Notes under the pieces: generated by a model
The model's database searches: none
Told to the model about the DNA's origin: nothing
What the model saw: the letters and a program-made list of their open reading frames with translations, nothing else
Shown: positions 16,737 to 24,974 of the stretch, one piece after another
Layout of the letters: every line of letters starts with the position of its first letter
Numbering within the stretch: the stretch's first letter is position 1
Program-made: the position numbers and the translations under genes
Assembly (NCBI GenBank): GCA_041603535.1
Contig: JBFIEE010000021.1
Coordinates: 1 to 50,488, forward strand
Origin: HB2-32-21 sp041603535
Lineage (GTDB): Bacteria; Pseudomonadota; Gammaproteobacteria; Pseudomonadales; Porticoccaceae
Direction of reading: 5' to 3'
Length of the DNA: 50,488 bases

Positions 16737-17840
16737 TCAGGGCGCGGCTTTTAAGCGCCGCGCCTGATAATAGGCTTCCTCCGATATTTCATGGTAATCG
16801 GTCACCTGGGCCTGGAACGCTTTAACAGACTCATACACCCGTTTCGCCAGCGGATCTTTGTCGGTAAGCTCCGTCAATACCTCGTCGGAGATGCGATGTA
16901 ACTCCACCAGGACATCATCGGGCAAACGCCGCAGCTGCACACCGTGCTCATCAACCAGCTGCACCAGTGCCGCGTTGTTGCGTGCCGTGTATTCATCGAG
17001 CAAGTCCTGGTTAACTGCTCGAGCGGCGGTCTCGACAATCGCCTGCAGATCCGGCGGCAAGGATTCCCAGGCGTCTTTGTTAATAATCAGCTCCAGTGTG
17101 GAACCGGTTTCCTGCCAGCCGGGGTAGTAGTAGTATTTGGCTATCTGATGAAAGCCAAACGCGAGATCGTTGTAAGGCCCCACCCATTCTGTGGCATCTA
17201 TCACACCTGTTTGCAGGGCTGTATACAGCTCGCCTCCCGGTATCGTCACTGATTCACCGCCGGCCCGCGTAATAACCTCACCACCAAGGCCGGGTATGCG
17301 CATCTTCAAGCCCTTGATGTCAGCCAGGCTATTGATTTCCCGATTAAACCACCCGGCCATTTGTACACCCGAATTGCCTCCAGCAAAGGGCACCAGATTG
17401 AACGGCGCATACACTTCCCGCCACAACGCCAGGCCGCCACCGTGATATAACCAGCTATTCATTTCCTGCGCGTTAAGACCAAAGGGCACCGACGTAAAGA
17501 AAACCGACGCCGCCGTTTTACCTTTCCAGTAATAGGCCGCACCATGACCCATTTCTGCCGTGCCCTGGGATACGGCATCAAAAACCTCAAGCGCGGGGAC
17601 CAACTGGCCTGCACCAAAGACCTTAATTTTCAGGCGATCATTGCTCATGCGAGCCACCAGATCAGCAAGGTGTTCCGGCGCGGTACCAAGTCCTGGGTAG
17701 TTTTTTGGCCAGGTGGTCACCAGCTTCCACGTGAAGTTTTGCGGCCCAGCTGCGGTTGTAGTGAGTTCCGTGGCGGTCCTGTCACTGCCGCAACCAACCA
17801 TCAGTACTGACACAACAACCATCATCAACGTTCTTATCAC
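16737..17840 (-). CDS. TRAP transporter substrate-binding protein (DctP-like lipoprotein)
   Basis: A periplasmic substrate-binding protein of about 367 residues from the TRAP (tripartite ATP-independent periplasmic) family. An N-terminal lipoprotein signal ends in L-M-V-G-C-G-S-D. The mature part has W-K-L-V-T-T-W-P-K-N-Y-P-G, the S-Q-G-T-A-E-M-G-H-G-A-A-Y-Y-W block and the L-K-M-R-I-P-G-L-G-G-E substrate-binding segment containing the conserved arginine. I prefer a GTG start with GGGAG 7 nt upstream, which gives a compact signal peptide; an ATG eight codons earlier (17864) is the alternative. The membrane partners DctQ and DctM are not in this window, so it is an orphan here. It lies just downstream of uvrD on the same strand. 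Confidence 0.87.
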   Translation of the reverse strand: MIRTLMMVVVSVLMVGCGSDRTATELTTTAAGPQNFTWKLVTTWPKNYPGLGTAPEHLADLVARMSNDRLKIKVFGAGQLVPALEVFDAVSQGTAEMGHGAAYYWKGKTAASVFFTSVPFGLNAQEMNSWLYHGGGLALWREVYAPFNLVPFAGGNSGVQMAGWFNREINSLADIKGLKMRIPGLGGEVITRAGGESVTIPGGELYTALQTGVIDATEWVGPYNDLAFGFHQIAKYYYYPGWQETGSTLELIINKDAWESLPPDLQAIVETAARAVNQDLLDEYTARNNAALVQLVDEHGVQLRRLPDDVLVELHRISDEVLTELTDKDPLAKRVYESVKAFQAQVTDYHEISEEAYYQARRLKAAP

Positions 17841-17896
17841 ACGCTTTCTCCCTGTTTTGGGCATTCGTTTTTAAGCCCTGGTTTGAGGTTTTATGC

Positions 17897-20050
17897 TCAC
17901 ATCGCCCGTAACTTGGCGTATTGCAGCACCAGCCATTTGGCGCCTTCATTATCGAAATTGACCTGCACCCGTGCTTGCGCCCCTCGACCTTCGAAGTTCA
18001 ATACCACGCCTTCACCAAAAATGTGGTGTAACACCCGCTGGCCAAGGCCAAACTCGTTTTCAGTGCCGTCATTAGTCCCTCCGGATGGCTTGGCATAACT
18101 GGTCGGCCGACTGACACCGGTGGACAAGCGAACCTCTTCAAGCAACTGTCCGGGAATATCACGCACAAAGCGCGATACCGGATTAAAGTTCTCCTTGCCA
18201 TACAGTTGCCGGGCCTCGGCAAAGGTGATGTAGAGCTTTTTCATAGCCCGGGTAATGCCGACATAGCAAAGGCGGCGCTCTTCCTCAAGACGGCCGGGCT
18301 CTTCCACGGACATTTTATGGGGAAAGAGGTTTTCCTCCACCCCGCTCATAAACACCAGGGGGAACTCCAGGCCTTTCGCTGAATGCAGCGTCATTAACTG
18401 TATGGCGTCTTCGTCGCTATCTGCCTGGCGATCGCCAGCATCCAGCGCCGCCGCATCGACGAACTGCCGCAATGCCGATTGCTCGTCGTCTTCAGGTTCA
18501 AACCCGCGACACGCATTGAGCAATTCCCCAAGGTTCTCAACCCGGGTCTGGCCGCGCTCGCCTTTTTCACGGCTGTGGAAATCTAACAGGCCAGAAACGG
18601 TGATCGCGCGCTCAGCCAGCTCATGAAGACACAGCCCGCTGTCTTCCGTGGGCAAACCGTTGATCAAATCGCGGAAGCTACTGATCGCCCCCGCCGCTCG
18701 CGCGGGCAACTCAGACAACAGTGTTTCCGCTGCCTGCCAAAGCGATATTTTCGCCGCTCGCGCCGTGTCGCGCAACCGCTGCAGTGTTTTGTCGCCAATA
18801 CCCCGTGTCGGGGTATTGATAACCCGCTCGAATGCCGTGTCATCGTGCCGGTTAATCAATAGACGCAAATAGGCGAGGGCGTTTTTGATCTCCGCGCGCT
18901 CGTAAAATCGATGCCCGCCATAGATTCGATAGGGTATCTGCAAGCGCAATAACGCTTCTTCCAGCACCCGGGACTGCGCGTTGGACCGGTATAAGATACC
19001 CACTTCGCTACGCAGGTTACCGATGCTCTCCCAGTCTTTTATTCTTTCAGCGATAAACCGTGCTTCGTCCTGTTCGTTGAAGCCGGCATAGAGGGAAATC
19101 ACCTCACCATCGTCTTCTTCAGTCCACAAGTTTTTGCCGAGACGTTCCGCGTTGCGCGCAATGACCGCGTTTGCAGCCTTGAGGATAACGCCGGTAGAAC
19201 GATAATTTTGTTCCAGTTTAATCGTCTGAACGCCGGGGAAGTCCCGTGTGAAATGTTGAATATTTTCGATCCGCGCGCCACGCCATCCGTAGATAGACTG
19301 ATCATCATCGCCCACCGCCGTGACCCGCCCGCTATCCCCCGCTAACATTCGCAACCAGGCGTATTGAATGGCGTTGGTGTCCTGAAATTCATCCACCAGA
19401 ATATGGCGAAAGCGCTGCTGGTAGTGCTTTAACAACTCGGGTTTATTAAGCCAGAGCTCATGGGCACGCAGCAGCAGTTCGCCAAAATCAACGGCTCCAG
19501 CGCGATCGCAGGCTTCTTCGTAGCCGCGGTAAACCTGCAACATGACCGTCGCAAACGGATCTCCAGTTTGCTGGAGATGACGAGCCCGGAGGCCCTCATC
19601 TTTTTGCCCGTTTATAAACCACTGAGCCTGGCGCGGCGGCCAACGATCGCCGTCCACCCCGAGGTTGTTGTACACCCTTTTGATCAGGCGCAACTGATCT
19701 TCCGCGTCGAGCACCTGAAAGGTTTCACTGAGGCTAGCTTCCTGCCAATGCATCTTCAACAGACGGTGGGCAAGCCCATGGAATGTACCCACCCACATGC
19801 TGCGCGGCGCGCTACCAAGCAAAGCATAAATACGTTCGCGCATCTCCCGAGACGCCTTATTGGTAAACGTAACAGCGAGGATTTCGTGGGGCGACACACC
19901 TTCAACCTGCACCAGCCAGGCGATGCGGTGGACCAGCACCCGGGTTTTGCCACTGCCGGCGCCAGCAAGCACCAATAAATGACTATCAGTGTTGGTAACA
20001 GCCTCTCGCTGCGGGGGGTTTAGCGGATCAATAATTGCGGTAACATCCAT
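17897..20050 (-). CDS. uvrD: DNA helicase II UvrD
   Basis: A 717-residue superfamily 1A 3'-5' helicase, close to E. coli UvrD in length and collinear throughout. Walker A is A-G-A-G-S-G-K-T (about 29-36), motif II is D-E-F-Q-D-T-N, motif III includes G-D-D-D-Q-S-I-Y-G-W-R-G, motif IV is Q-N-Y-R-S, and motifs V/VI are H-S-A-K-G-L-E-F and Y-V-G-I-T-R-A. The C-terminal G-Q-R-V-x-H-x-x-F-G-E-G-V-V domain, which binds RNA polymerase or mismatch-repair partners, is intact. It acts in nucleotide excision repair and mismatch repair. An extended -10 element, TGCTAGAAT, lies only 9 nt before the ATG. I see no LexA box. Confidence 0.95.
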   Translation of the reverse strand: MDVTAIIDPLNPPQREAVTNTDSHLLVLAGAGSGKTRVLVHRIAWLVQVEGVSPHEILAVTFTNKASREMRERIYALLGSAPRSMWVGTFHGLAHRLLKMHWQEASLSETFQVLDAEDQLRLIKRVYNNLGVDGDRWPPRQAQWFINGQKDEGLRARHLQQTGDPFATVMLQVYRGYEEACDRAGAVDFGELLLRAHELWLNKPELLKHYQQRFRHILVDEFQDTNAIQYAWLRMLAGDSGRVTAVGDDDQSIYGWRGARIENIQHFTRDFPGVQTIKLEQNYRSTGVILKAANAVIARNAERLGKNLWTEEDDGEVISLYAGFNEQDEARFIAERIKDWESIGNLRSEVGILYRSNAQSRVLEEALLRLQIPYRIYGGHRFYERAEIKNALAYLRLLINRHDDTAFERVINTPTRGIGDKTLQRLRDTARAAKISLWQAAETLLSELPARAAGAISSFRDLINGLPTEDSGLCLHELAERAITVSGLLDFHSREKGERGQTRVENLGELLNACRGFEPEDDEQSALRQFVDAAALDAGDRQADSDEDAIQLMTLHSAKGLEFPLVFMSGVEENLFPHKMSVEEPGRLEEERRLCYVGITRAMKKLYITFAEARQLYGKENFNPVSRFVRDIPGQLLEEVRLSTGVSRPTSYAKPSGGTNDGTENEFGLGQRVLHHIFGEGVVLNFEGRGAQARVQVNFDNEGAKWLVLQYAKLRAM

Positions 20051-20059
20051 AGCGGCAGG

Positions 20060-20068
20060 ATTCTAGCA
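20060..20068 (-). promoter_or_regulatory. Putative extended -10 promoter of uvrD
   Basis: On the minus strand TGC-TAGAAT forms an extended -10 element whose last base is 10 nt from the first base of the uvrD ATG. Initiation 6-8 nt downstream would give a leader of only a few bases. No Shine-Dalgarno is seen before the ATG, which fits a near-leaderless transcript, but a promoter further upstream is not excluded. Confidence 0.3.
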
Positions 20069-20175
20069 GATTTACCAACGCTTCCCCCGCACCCGCCTAA
20101 AACACTCAACCCGCCCATACTCTTTATGTGCAAATTAATTACAATCAGGTTCAGATCAACTACGTGGAGAACACT

Positions 20176-21024
20176 TTGAAACCGGCAGAACTGACCCTGG
20201 CCATTAGTACAGAGCTTCCCGCCATGCGCCGCTCCGAACGAAAAGTGGCGGAATTTGTGCTGTCCCGGCCTGCCGAAGTCATCCGCATGCGCATTGTTGA
20301 CCTTGCCGAGCAGGCCCAAGTCAGCGAACCCACCGTGATTCGGTTTTGCCGGGCGGTCGGCTGTAAAGGCTTTCTCGACTTCAAGCTGATTCTGGCGCAA
20401 CAGCTGGCCGCCAGTCCGAGTTACGGACAAATCGCCATCACCGACACGGATTCCCTGGCCGAGTGTACATCCAAGGTTTTTGATTCAACTGTTGATACGC
20501 TCCTCAACGTAAGAGATCACCTTGATCTCCACCGGCTCGACGAAGCCGTAAAGGCGCTGTGCGCCGCCAATCGCGTTGAGTTTTACGGTTTTGGCGCGTC
20601 TGCAGCAGTGGCCTTTGATGCCCAGCACCGCTTCTTTCGTCTGCAACTGGCGACCGCCGCCTATTCTGATCCGCATCTGCAGAATATGTCTGCAACATCC
20701 CTGTCGCCTGGCGATGTCGTGGTGGCCTTTTCCCAGTCCGGACGAACCAAAGCCATACTGGACTCTATTGACCTGGTTAAAAGTAATGGCGCCGCGGTTA
20801 TTGCGCTGGCACCCAGCAAATCGCCAGTAGCCATGGCCGCCACCATACCCATTAATATTGATGTAGAGGAAGACAGTCAGATTTATACACCACTTTCATC
20901 ACGCATAGCGCACCTGGCGGTAATCGATGTGCTGGCCATTGGTGTGGCGCAGCAAAAAGGCCCGGAGCTTCAGGAGCACCTGCGACAACTTCAGGCAAAC
21001 CTCAACAGCCTGCGGGTTAAATAA
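20176..21024 (+). CDS. MurR/RpiR (HexR-like) family transcriptional regulator
   Basis: An RpiR-type regulator of about 282 residues. The N-terminal helix-turn-helix has I-V-D-L-A-E-Q-A-Q-V-S-E-P-T-V-I-R-F-C-R-A-V-G-C-K-G-F, close to HexR. The C-terminal SIS domain has F-Y-G-F-G-A-S-A and F-S-Q-S-G-R-T-K, which bind phosphosugars. HexR proteins control glucose and central carbon genes through KDPG. I prefer a TTG start at 20176, which has GGAGA 7 nt upstream; a GTG at 20128 extends the frame but lacks a ribosome-binding site. It converges on glmS, a phosphosugar-making enzyme, though a regulatory link is only a guess. Confidence 0.85.
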   Translation: MKPAELTLAISTELPAMRRSERKVAEFVLSRPAEVIRMRIVDLAEQAQVSEPTVIRFCRAVGCKGFLDFKLILAQQLAASPSYGQIAITDTDSLAECTSKVFDSTVDTLLNVRDHLDLHRLDEAVKALCAANRVEFYGFGASAAVAFDAQHRFFRLQLATAAYSDPHLQNMSATSLSPGDVVVAFSQSGRTKAILDSIDLVKSNGAAVIALAPSKSPVAMAATIPINIDVEEDSQIYTPLSSRIAHLAVIDVLAIGVAQQKGPELQEHLRQLQANLNSLRVK

Positions 21025-21092
21025 TCTCTCCGCTAGTGTTGCTTAACAGCTTTTAATAGCGGCCCCCGGTGACCTGTCGTGGCACAGTTGCT

Positions 21093-22925
21093 TTATTCCA
21101 CTGTCACTGACTTGGCAAGATTCCGCGGCTGATCAACGTCGGTGCCTTTTAATACGGCGACATGATAGGACAGCAATTGCAGGGGTAAGGTATAAATAAT
21201 AGCCTCAAGACTTGGCGGCACGTGGGGTATTTCTAGCACGGTGACGCCTTCCTGATTGACAAACCCCGCGGCCGCATCGGCAAACACGAACAAGCGACCG
21301 CCGCGAGCCTGTACTTCGTGGAGATTGGATTTCAGCTTTTCAAGCAACTCGTTGTTCGGGGCAACCGCGACCACCGGCATGTCGGCATCAACCAGCGCCA
21401 ACGGTCCATGTTTTAGCTCTCCAGCCGGGTAGGCTTCGGCATGGATATAGGAAATTTCCTTGAGCTTCAGTGCACCTTCCATGGCGATCGGGTATTGCAC
21501 GCCGCGACCCAGAAATAGCGCATGATGCTTATCGGCGAAACTCTCAAACGTACGCTCTATTTGCCCATCCAGGGCGAGCACCTGGCGGCACAACCCGGGC
21601 AACCGATGCAAGGCCGTTACTAGCTCCTCTTCCCGCGCCGCACTCATACTGCCGCGAAAGCGGGCAAGGGCAATACATAATAACTGCAGCGCTACCAGCT
21701 GGGTCGTAAATGCCTTGGTGGACGCCACACCAATTTCCGGTCCCGCCTGCGTCATAATCGCAAGGTCTGATTCCCGCACCAGCGAACTATTGGCCACATT
21801 ACAAATCGTCATGGCCGCCAGATATCCGGCTTGCTTTGCCGATTTCAGGGCGGCCAATGTATCCGCGGTTTCCCCAGACTGGGAAATACTCAGGAATAAA
21901 CAGTTATCAGGGACCACCACTGCGCGGTAGCGGTACTCACTGGCGACTTCTATCTGGCAGCTGATCCCCGCCCAGTCCTCAAGCCAGTAGCGAGCGACCA
22001 GCCCGGCATGATAACTGGTGCCGCAGGCGATAATGTGAACGTTCGTCACCTGAGGTAATAACGCCGCTGCCTTTTCCCCAAAGGCTTCCGGGAGCACCCG
22101 TTTGGTGGATATACGCCCCTGCAGCGTAGCCTCGAGAACCAGCGGTTGCTGGTAAATCTCTTTGAGCATGTAATGACGAAAACCGTCCTTGTCAGCCTGA
22201 TCAGCGCCGTCAGCCAGGGTAACAATTTCCCGCGTCGCTGGCCGACCCATCGCATCAAACACCTGATACCCTCCGGCGCGCACCTCGACCAGGTCGCCAT
22301 CCGCCAGGTACGCAAAGCGGTCCGTGACCTGACGCAGTGCCAGTGGATCCGACGCAATGAAATTTTCTTCGATACCCACACCGAGCACCAGAGGACTGCC
22401 GTGCCGCGCGCCAATAAGAACATCCGGTTGCCGGGCGTCGAGCACCGCCAGGGCGTAGGCGCCTTGCAGACGAGCGAGGGCCTGCCGCACCGCCGTTTGC
22501 AAGCTTTCAGTACTCAGCCGATAAAAACTAACCAGGTGGGCAATAACCTCGGTATCTGTGGCCGAAACAAAATGGTAACCAGCCGCCTGTAACTCCTCCC
22601 GCAGTACGTCATGGTTTTCAATGATGCCATTGTGAACCAGCGCGATATCACCCGATACGTGTGGATGCGCATTAGTCTCGTTGGGCACACCGTGTGTGGC
22701 CCAACGCGTGTGCGCGATGCCAACACTGCCGGGTGCCGCCTGTTGACCCATGCTTTGTTCAAGCTCTGCCACCTTACCTGCGCGCTTGATGCACTGGATC
22801 GTATTGGTCGCGTCCAATATGGCGATACCAGCAGAATCGTAACCGCGATATTCCAGCCTTTTCAGGCCTTCTAATAATATCCCCGCGACATTGCGCTGGG
22901 CCGCAGCCCCCACTATTCCACACAT
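21093..22925 (-). CDS. glmS: Glutamine-fructose-6-phosphate aminotransferase (isomerizing)
   Basis: A 610-residue GlmS. After Met removal the nucleophile is Cys1 of the C-G-I-V-G-A-A glutaminase domain; the domain continues with T-R-W-A-T-H-G and H-N-G-I-I-E-N. Two SIS domains follow, with A-C-G-T-S-Y-H-A-G, S-Q-S-G-E-T-A-D-T and the C-terminal P-R-N-L-A-K-S-V-T-V-E. It makes glucosamine-6-phosphate from fructose-6-phosphate and glutamine, the first step to UDP-GlcNAc. It lies 20 bp after glmU on the same strand and has GAAGGA as ribosome-binding site, so the two are very likely co-transcribed. There is no glmS ribozyme in the short gap. Confidence 0.97.
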   Translation of the reverse strand: MCGIVGAAAQRNVAGILLEGLKRLEYRGYDSAGIAILDATNTIQCIKRAGKVAELEQSMGQQAAPGSVGIAHTRWATHGVPNETNAHPHVSGDIALVHNGIIENHDVLREELQAAGYHFVSATDTEVIAHLVSFYRLSTESLQTAVRQALARLQGAYALAVLDARQPDVLIGARHGSPLVLGVGIEENFIASDPLALRQVTDRFAYLADGDLVEVRAGGYQVFDAMGRPATREIVTLADGADQADKDGFRHYMLKEIYQQPLVLEATLQGRISTKRVLPEAFGEKAAALLPQVTNVHIIACGTSYHAGLVARYWLEDWAGISCQIEVASEYRYRAVVVPDNCLFLSISQSGETADTLAALKSAKQAGYLAAMTICNVANSSLVRESDLAIMTQAGPEIGVASTKAFTTQLVALQLLCIALARFRGSMSAAREEELVTALHRLPGLCRQVLALDGQIERTFESFADKHHALFLGRGVQYPIAMEGALKLKEISYIHAEAYPAGELKHGPLALVDADMPVVAVAPNNELLEKLKSNLHEVQARGGRLFVFADAAAGFVNQEGVTVLEIPHVPPSLEAIIYTLPLQLLSYHVAVLKGTDVDQPRNLAKSVTVE

Positions 22926-22945
22926 ATCACTATTCCTTCAGATGC

Positions 22946-24310
22946 TCACTTTTTAATCGGCCGCTTCCAGCCATCGATGTTGCGCTGTTTACCTCGGGCA
23001 ATAGTAAGGTTTTCTGGCGGCACCTCCCTGGTCACTGTAGAGCCAGCGCCAACCGTCGCGTTCTTACCTATTGAAATGGGCGCTACCAATGAGGCGTTGG
23101 AGCCGATGAACGCGCCATCCCCAATCGTGGTTCGATGCTTGTTGACACCATCATAGTTGCAGGTAATGGTGCCGGCACCAATGTTGACCCCCTCACCAAT
23201 TTCCGTGTCACCCAGGTAACTGAGATGGTTGGCCTTGCTACTCCGCCCGAGCCGGGTTTTTTTTGTCTCGACAAAGTTGCCGATGCGCACATCATCGGCC
23301 AGGTCGGTACCCTCCCGAAGACGCGCAAAAGGGCCTATCTGCACCCGGTTGCCGATCTTTACGGGCCCCTCTATCACCGAGTTGGCCTTGATCACTGTAT
23401 CGTCGCCAATAGAGGCGTCCGTAATGACACAGTTGGGGCCGATTTGTACGCCATTACCGAGCCGAACTTCGCCCTGGAAGACACAGTTTACGTCGATAAA
23501 CACATCTGTCCCGCTGGTCAGATTACCGCGACAGTCAAAACGCTGCGGATCAGCAAAACCTACGCCGACATTCATCAGCTGGTTGGCCACAAGTCCCTGA
23601 TAAACCCGCTCCAGGGTCGCCAGTTGCGCGCGCGTATTGATACCCTCTACCTCATGATCAGCGTCGGGACTACAGGTTTTAATAACTCGGCCCCGGCCTT
23701 TGGCGAGGGCAATAATATCCGTTAAATAATATTCGCTTTGCGCATTATCACAACCAATTTCCGGAATCCAGGCCCGTAAGTCATTGCTCGATAAGCACAT
23801 GACGCCGGTGTTTATTTCTCTAATCTGTAATTGCCGCGCATCGGCATCCTTTTGTTCAACAATCGCCGTCACGGCACCATTCTTATTGCGCACGATGCGA
23901 CCGTATCCGAGGGGATTAGGCAGCTCAACTGTCAATAAACCCAGCTCACCTGCTGCGGTGTTGGTAAGCAATGTTTCCAGGGTAGCCAACGCGATGAGTG
24001 GCACATCGCCATAAAGTATCAGGGTCTGGCTGTCGCGACGGAGGTAGGGCAAGGCCTGCGCGACGGCATGGCCGGTACCCAGTTGCTCGCTTTGTTCTGA
24101 CCAGTTCAGCGCCGCGCCAGTAAAATAATTGGTGACCTGCGCCGCTCCATGCCCAACGACCACGGTTATCTGCACATCATTCAGCTGCCTGGCCGTATCA
24201 AGAACATGCGCCAATAACGGTTTACCGGCAAGTTTATGCATTACTTTTGGTAGCTGCGATTGCATCCTGGTGCCCTGACCAGCAGCGAGCACTATCACGT
24301 CAATAGCCAT
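22946..24310 (-). CDS. glmU: Bifunctional UDP-GlcNAc pyrophosphorylase / glucosamine-1-phosphate acetyltransferase
   Basis: A 454-residue two-domain GlmU. The N-terminal uridylyltransferase begins M-A-I-D-V-I-V-L-A-A-G-Q-G-T-R-M, with the nucleotide-binding G-x-G-T-R-M loop at residues 11-16. The C-terminal left-handed beta-helix acetyltransferase includes N-F-V-E-T-K-K, L-S-Y-L-G-D and G-A-G-T-I-T-C-N-Y-D-G, with acetyl-CoA-binding repeats. The ATG at 24310 has a strong GGAGGGAAG ribosome-binding region; the frame is open 34 codons further but that part is unrelated. A TATAAT hexamer at 24357-24362 may serve as its -10 element, downstream of the atp terminator. Confidence 0.96.
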   Translation of the reverse strand: MAIDVIVLAAGQGTRMQSQLPKVMHKLAGKPLLAHVLDTARQLNDVQITVVVGHGAAQVTNYFTGAALNWSEQSEQLGTGHAVAQALPYLRRDSQTLILYGDVPLIALATLETLLTNTAAGELGLLTVELPNPLGYGRIVRNKNGAVTAIVEQKDADARQLQIREINTGVMCLSSNDLRAWIPEIGCDNAQSEYYLTDIIALAKGRGRVIKTCSPDADHEVEGINTRAQLATLERVYQGLVANQLMNVGVGFADPQRFDCRGNLTSGTDVFIDVNCVFQGEVRLGNGVQIGPNCVITDASIGDDTVIKANSVIEGPVKIGNRVQIGPFARLREGTDLADDVRIGNFVETKKTRLGRSSKANHLSYLGDTEIGEGVNIGAGTITCNYDGVNKHRTTIGDGAFIGSNASLVAPISIGKNATVGAGSTVTREVPPENLTIARGKQRNIDGWKRPIKK

Positions 24311-24412
24311 CGGCTTCCCTCCACTTCCAACGTGTACTCTATTGATTCGAGCGGGAATTATAAACCAACAAACCAAATACTCCGGGAAATACCTGGTTTG
24401 GATAGCAACCAC

Positions 24413-24439
24413 AAAAAAAGGCAGCTTAGGCTGCCTTTT
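24413..24439 (-). terminator. Rho-independent terminator of the atp operon
   Basis: GGCAGC-TTAG-GCTGCC forms a 6-bp GC stem with a 4-nt loop, extended by flanking A/T pairing. On the minus strand it is followed by seven T residues, about 70-90 nt after the atpC stop. There is also a T4 run on the plus strand, so weak bidirectional function is possible. Confidence 0.88.
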
Positions 24440-24505
24440 ATCCGATCGCTTGCTACAATTTATGCTGCCAGCATCACTGTTGGTATCAGCCTCGTTGTAT
24501 CTGAT

Positions 24506-24937
24506 TCACCCCATAGAACGAGCCCGCTTACGCAGCTCCTCAATCGTGCGCAACTGCGCCGCTGCCTCTGCCAGGCGAGACGCGGCGAGCGTGTAGTCCA
24601 TTTCTCCAGTCTGGTTCTGCATGTCCAGTTCAGCCTGCTTTTTGGCTTCCAGCGCAGCCGCTTCATCGATACTGTCCGCTCGCAACGCCGTGTCCGCAAG
24701 AATAGAAACCACACCCGGCTGTACTTCCAGAAAGCCACCGGACAGGTAAAAAACCTCCTCTTCGCCATTATTTTTGATCAACCGCAAAGCGCCTGGCTTC
24801 AGCCCTGTTAGCAAGGGCGCATGACCATAGGTTACACCCAGTTCTCCCAGGGTTCCGGTGGCGATAATCATCTCCACCAGGCCGGAAAACAGCGCTTCCT
24901 CCGCACTTACAATATCGCAATGTATCGTCATGGCCAT
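24506..24937 (-). CDS. atpC: F1F0 ATP synthase epsilon subunit
   Basis: A 143-residue epsilon subunit. The N-terminal beta-sandwich has I-H-C-D-I-V-S-A-E-E-A-L-F-S-G, L-G-V-T-Y-G-H-A-P-L-L-T-G-L-K-P-G and Y-L-S-G-G-F-L-E-V-Q-P. A C-terminal helical hairpin (about residues 90-140) is the regulatory arm. It sits in the central stalk, couples rotation to catalysis and inhibits hydrolysis. It is the last gene of the operon, followed by the terminator at 24413-24439. A second ATG at codon 3 is an alternative start. Confidence 0.95.
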   Translation of the reverse strand: MAMTIHCDIVSAEEALFSGLVEMIIATGTLGELGVTYGHAPLLTGLKPGALRLIKNNGEEEVFYLSGGFLEVQPGVVSILADTALRADSIDEAAALEAKKQAELDMQNQTGEMDYTLAASRLAEAAAQLRTIEELRKRARSMG

Positions 24938-24974
24938 CAGTACTTACTCTCGGCTCGTATAATATCCATCCGCG

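Noticed and set aside
16740..16765. GC-rich hairpin at the end of the TRAP gene as a terminator
   Set aside because: The stem (GGCGCGGC/GCCGCGCC) lies within the last codons and is not followed by a T-tract on the minus strand.
17728..17733. CACGTG core inside the TRAP gene as a further parS site
   Set aside because: Only the core and a few flanking bases match; the outer TGT/ACA positions of parS are absent. The same holds for cores at 5644-5649, 21219-21224, 40548-40553 and 47563-47568.
20051..20127. LexA (SOS) box upstream of uvrD
   Set aside because: No CTG-N10-CAG palindrome with an AT-rich centre is present in the gap.
22926..22945. glmS ribozyme or riboswitch
   Set aside because: The gap between glmU and glmS is only 20 bp, and this ribozyme is typical of Gram-positive bacteria.
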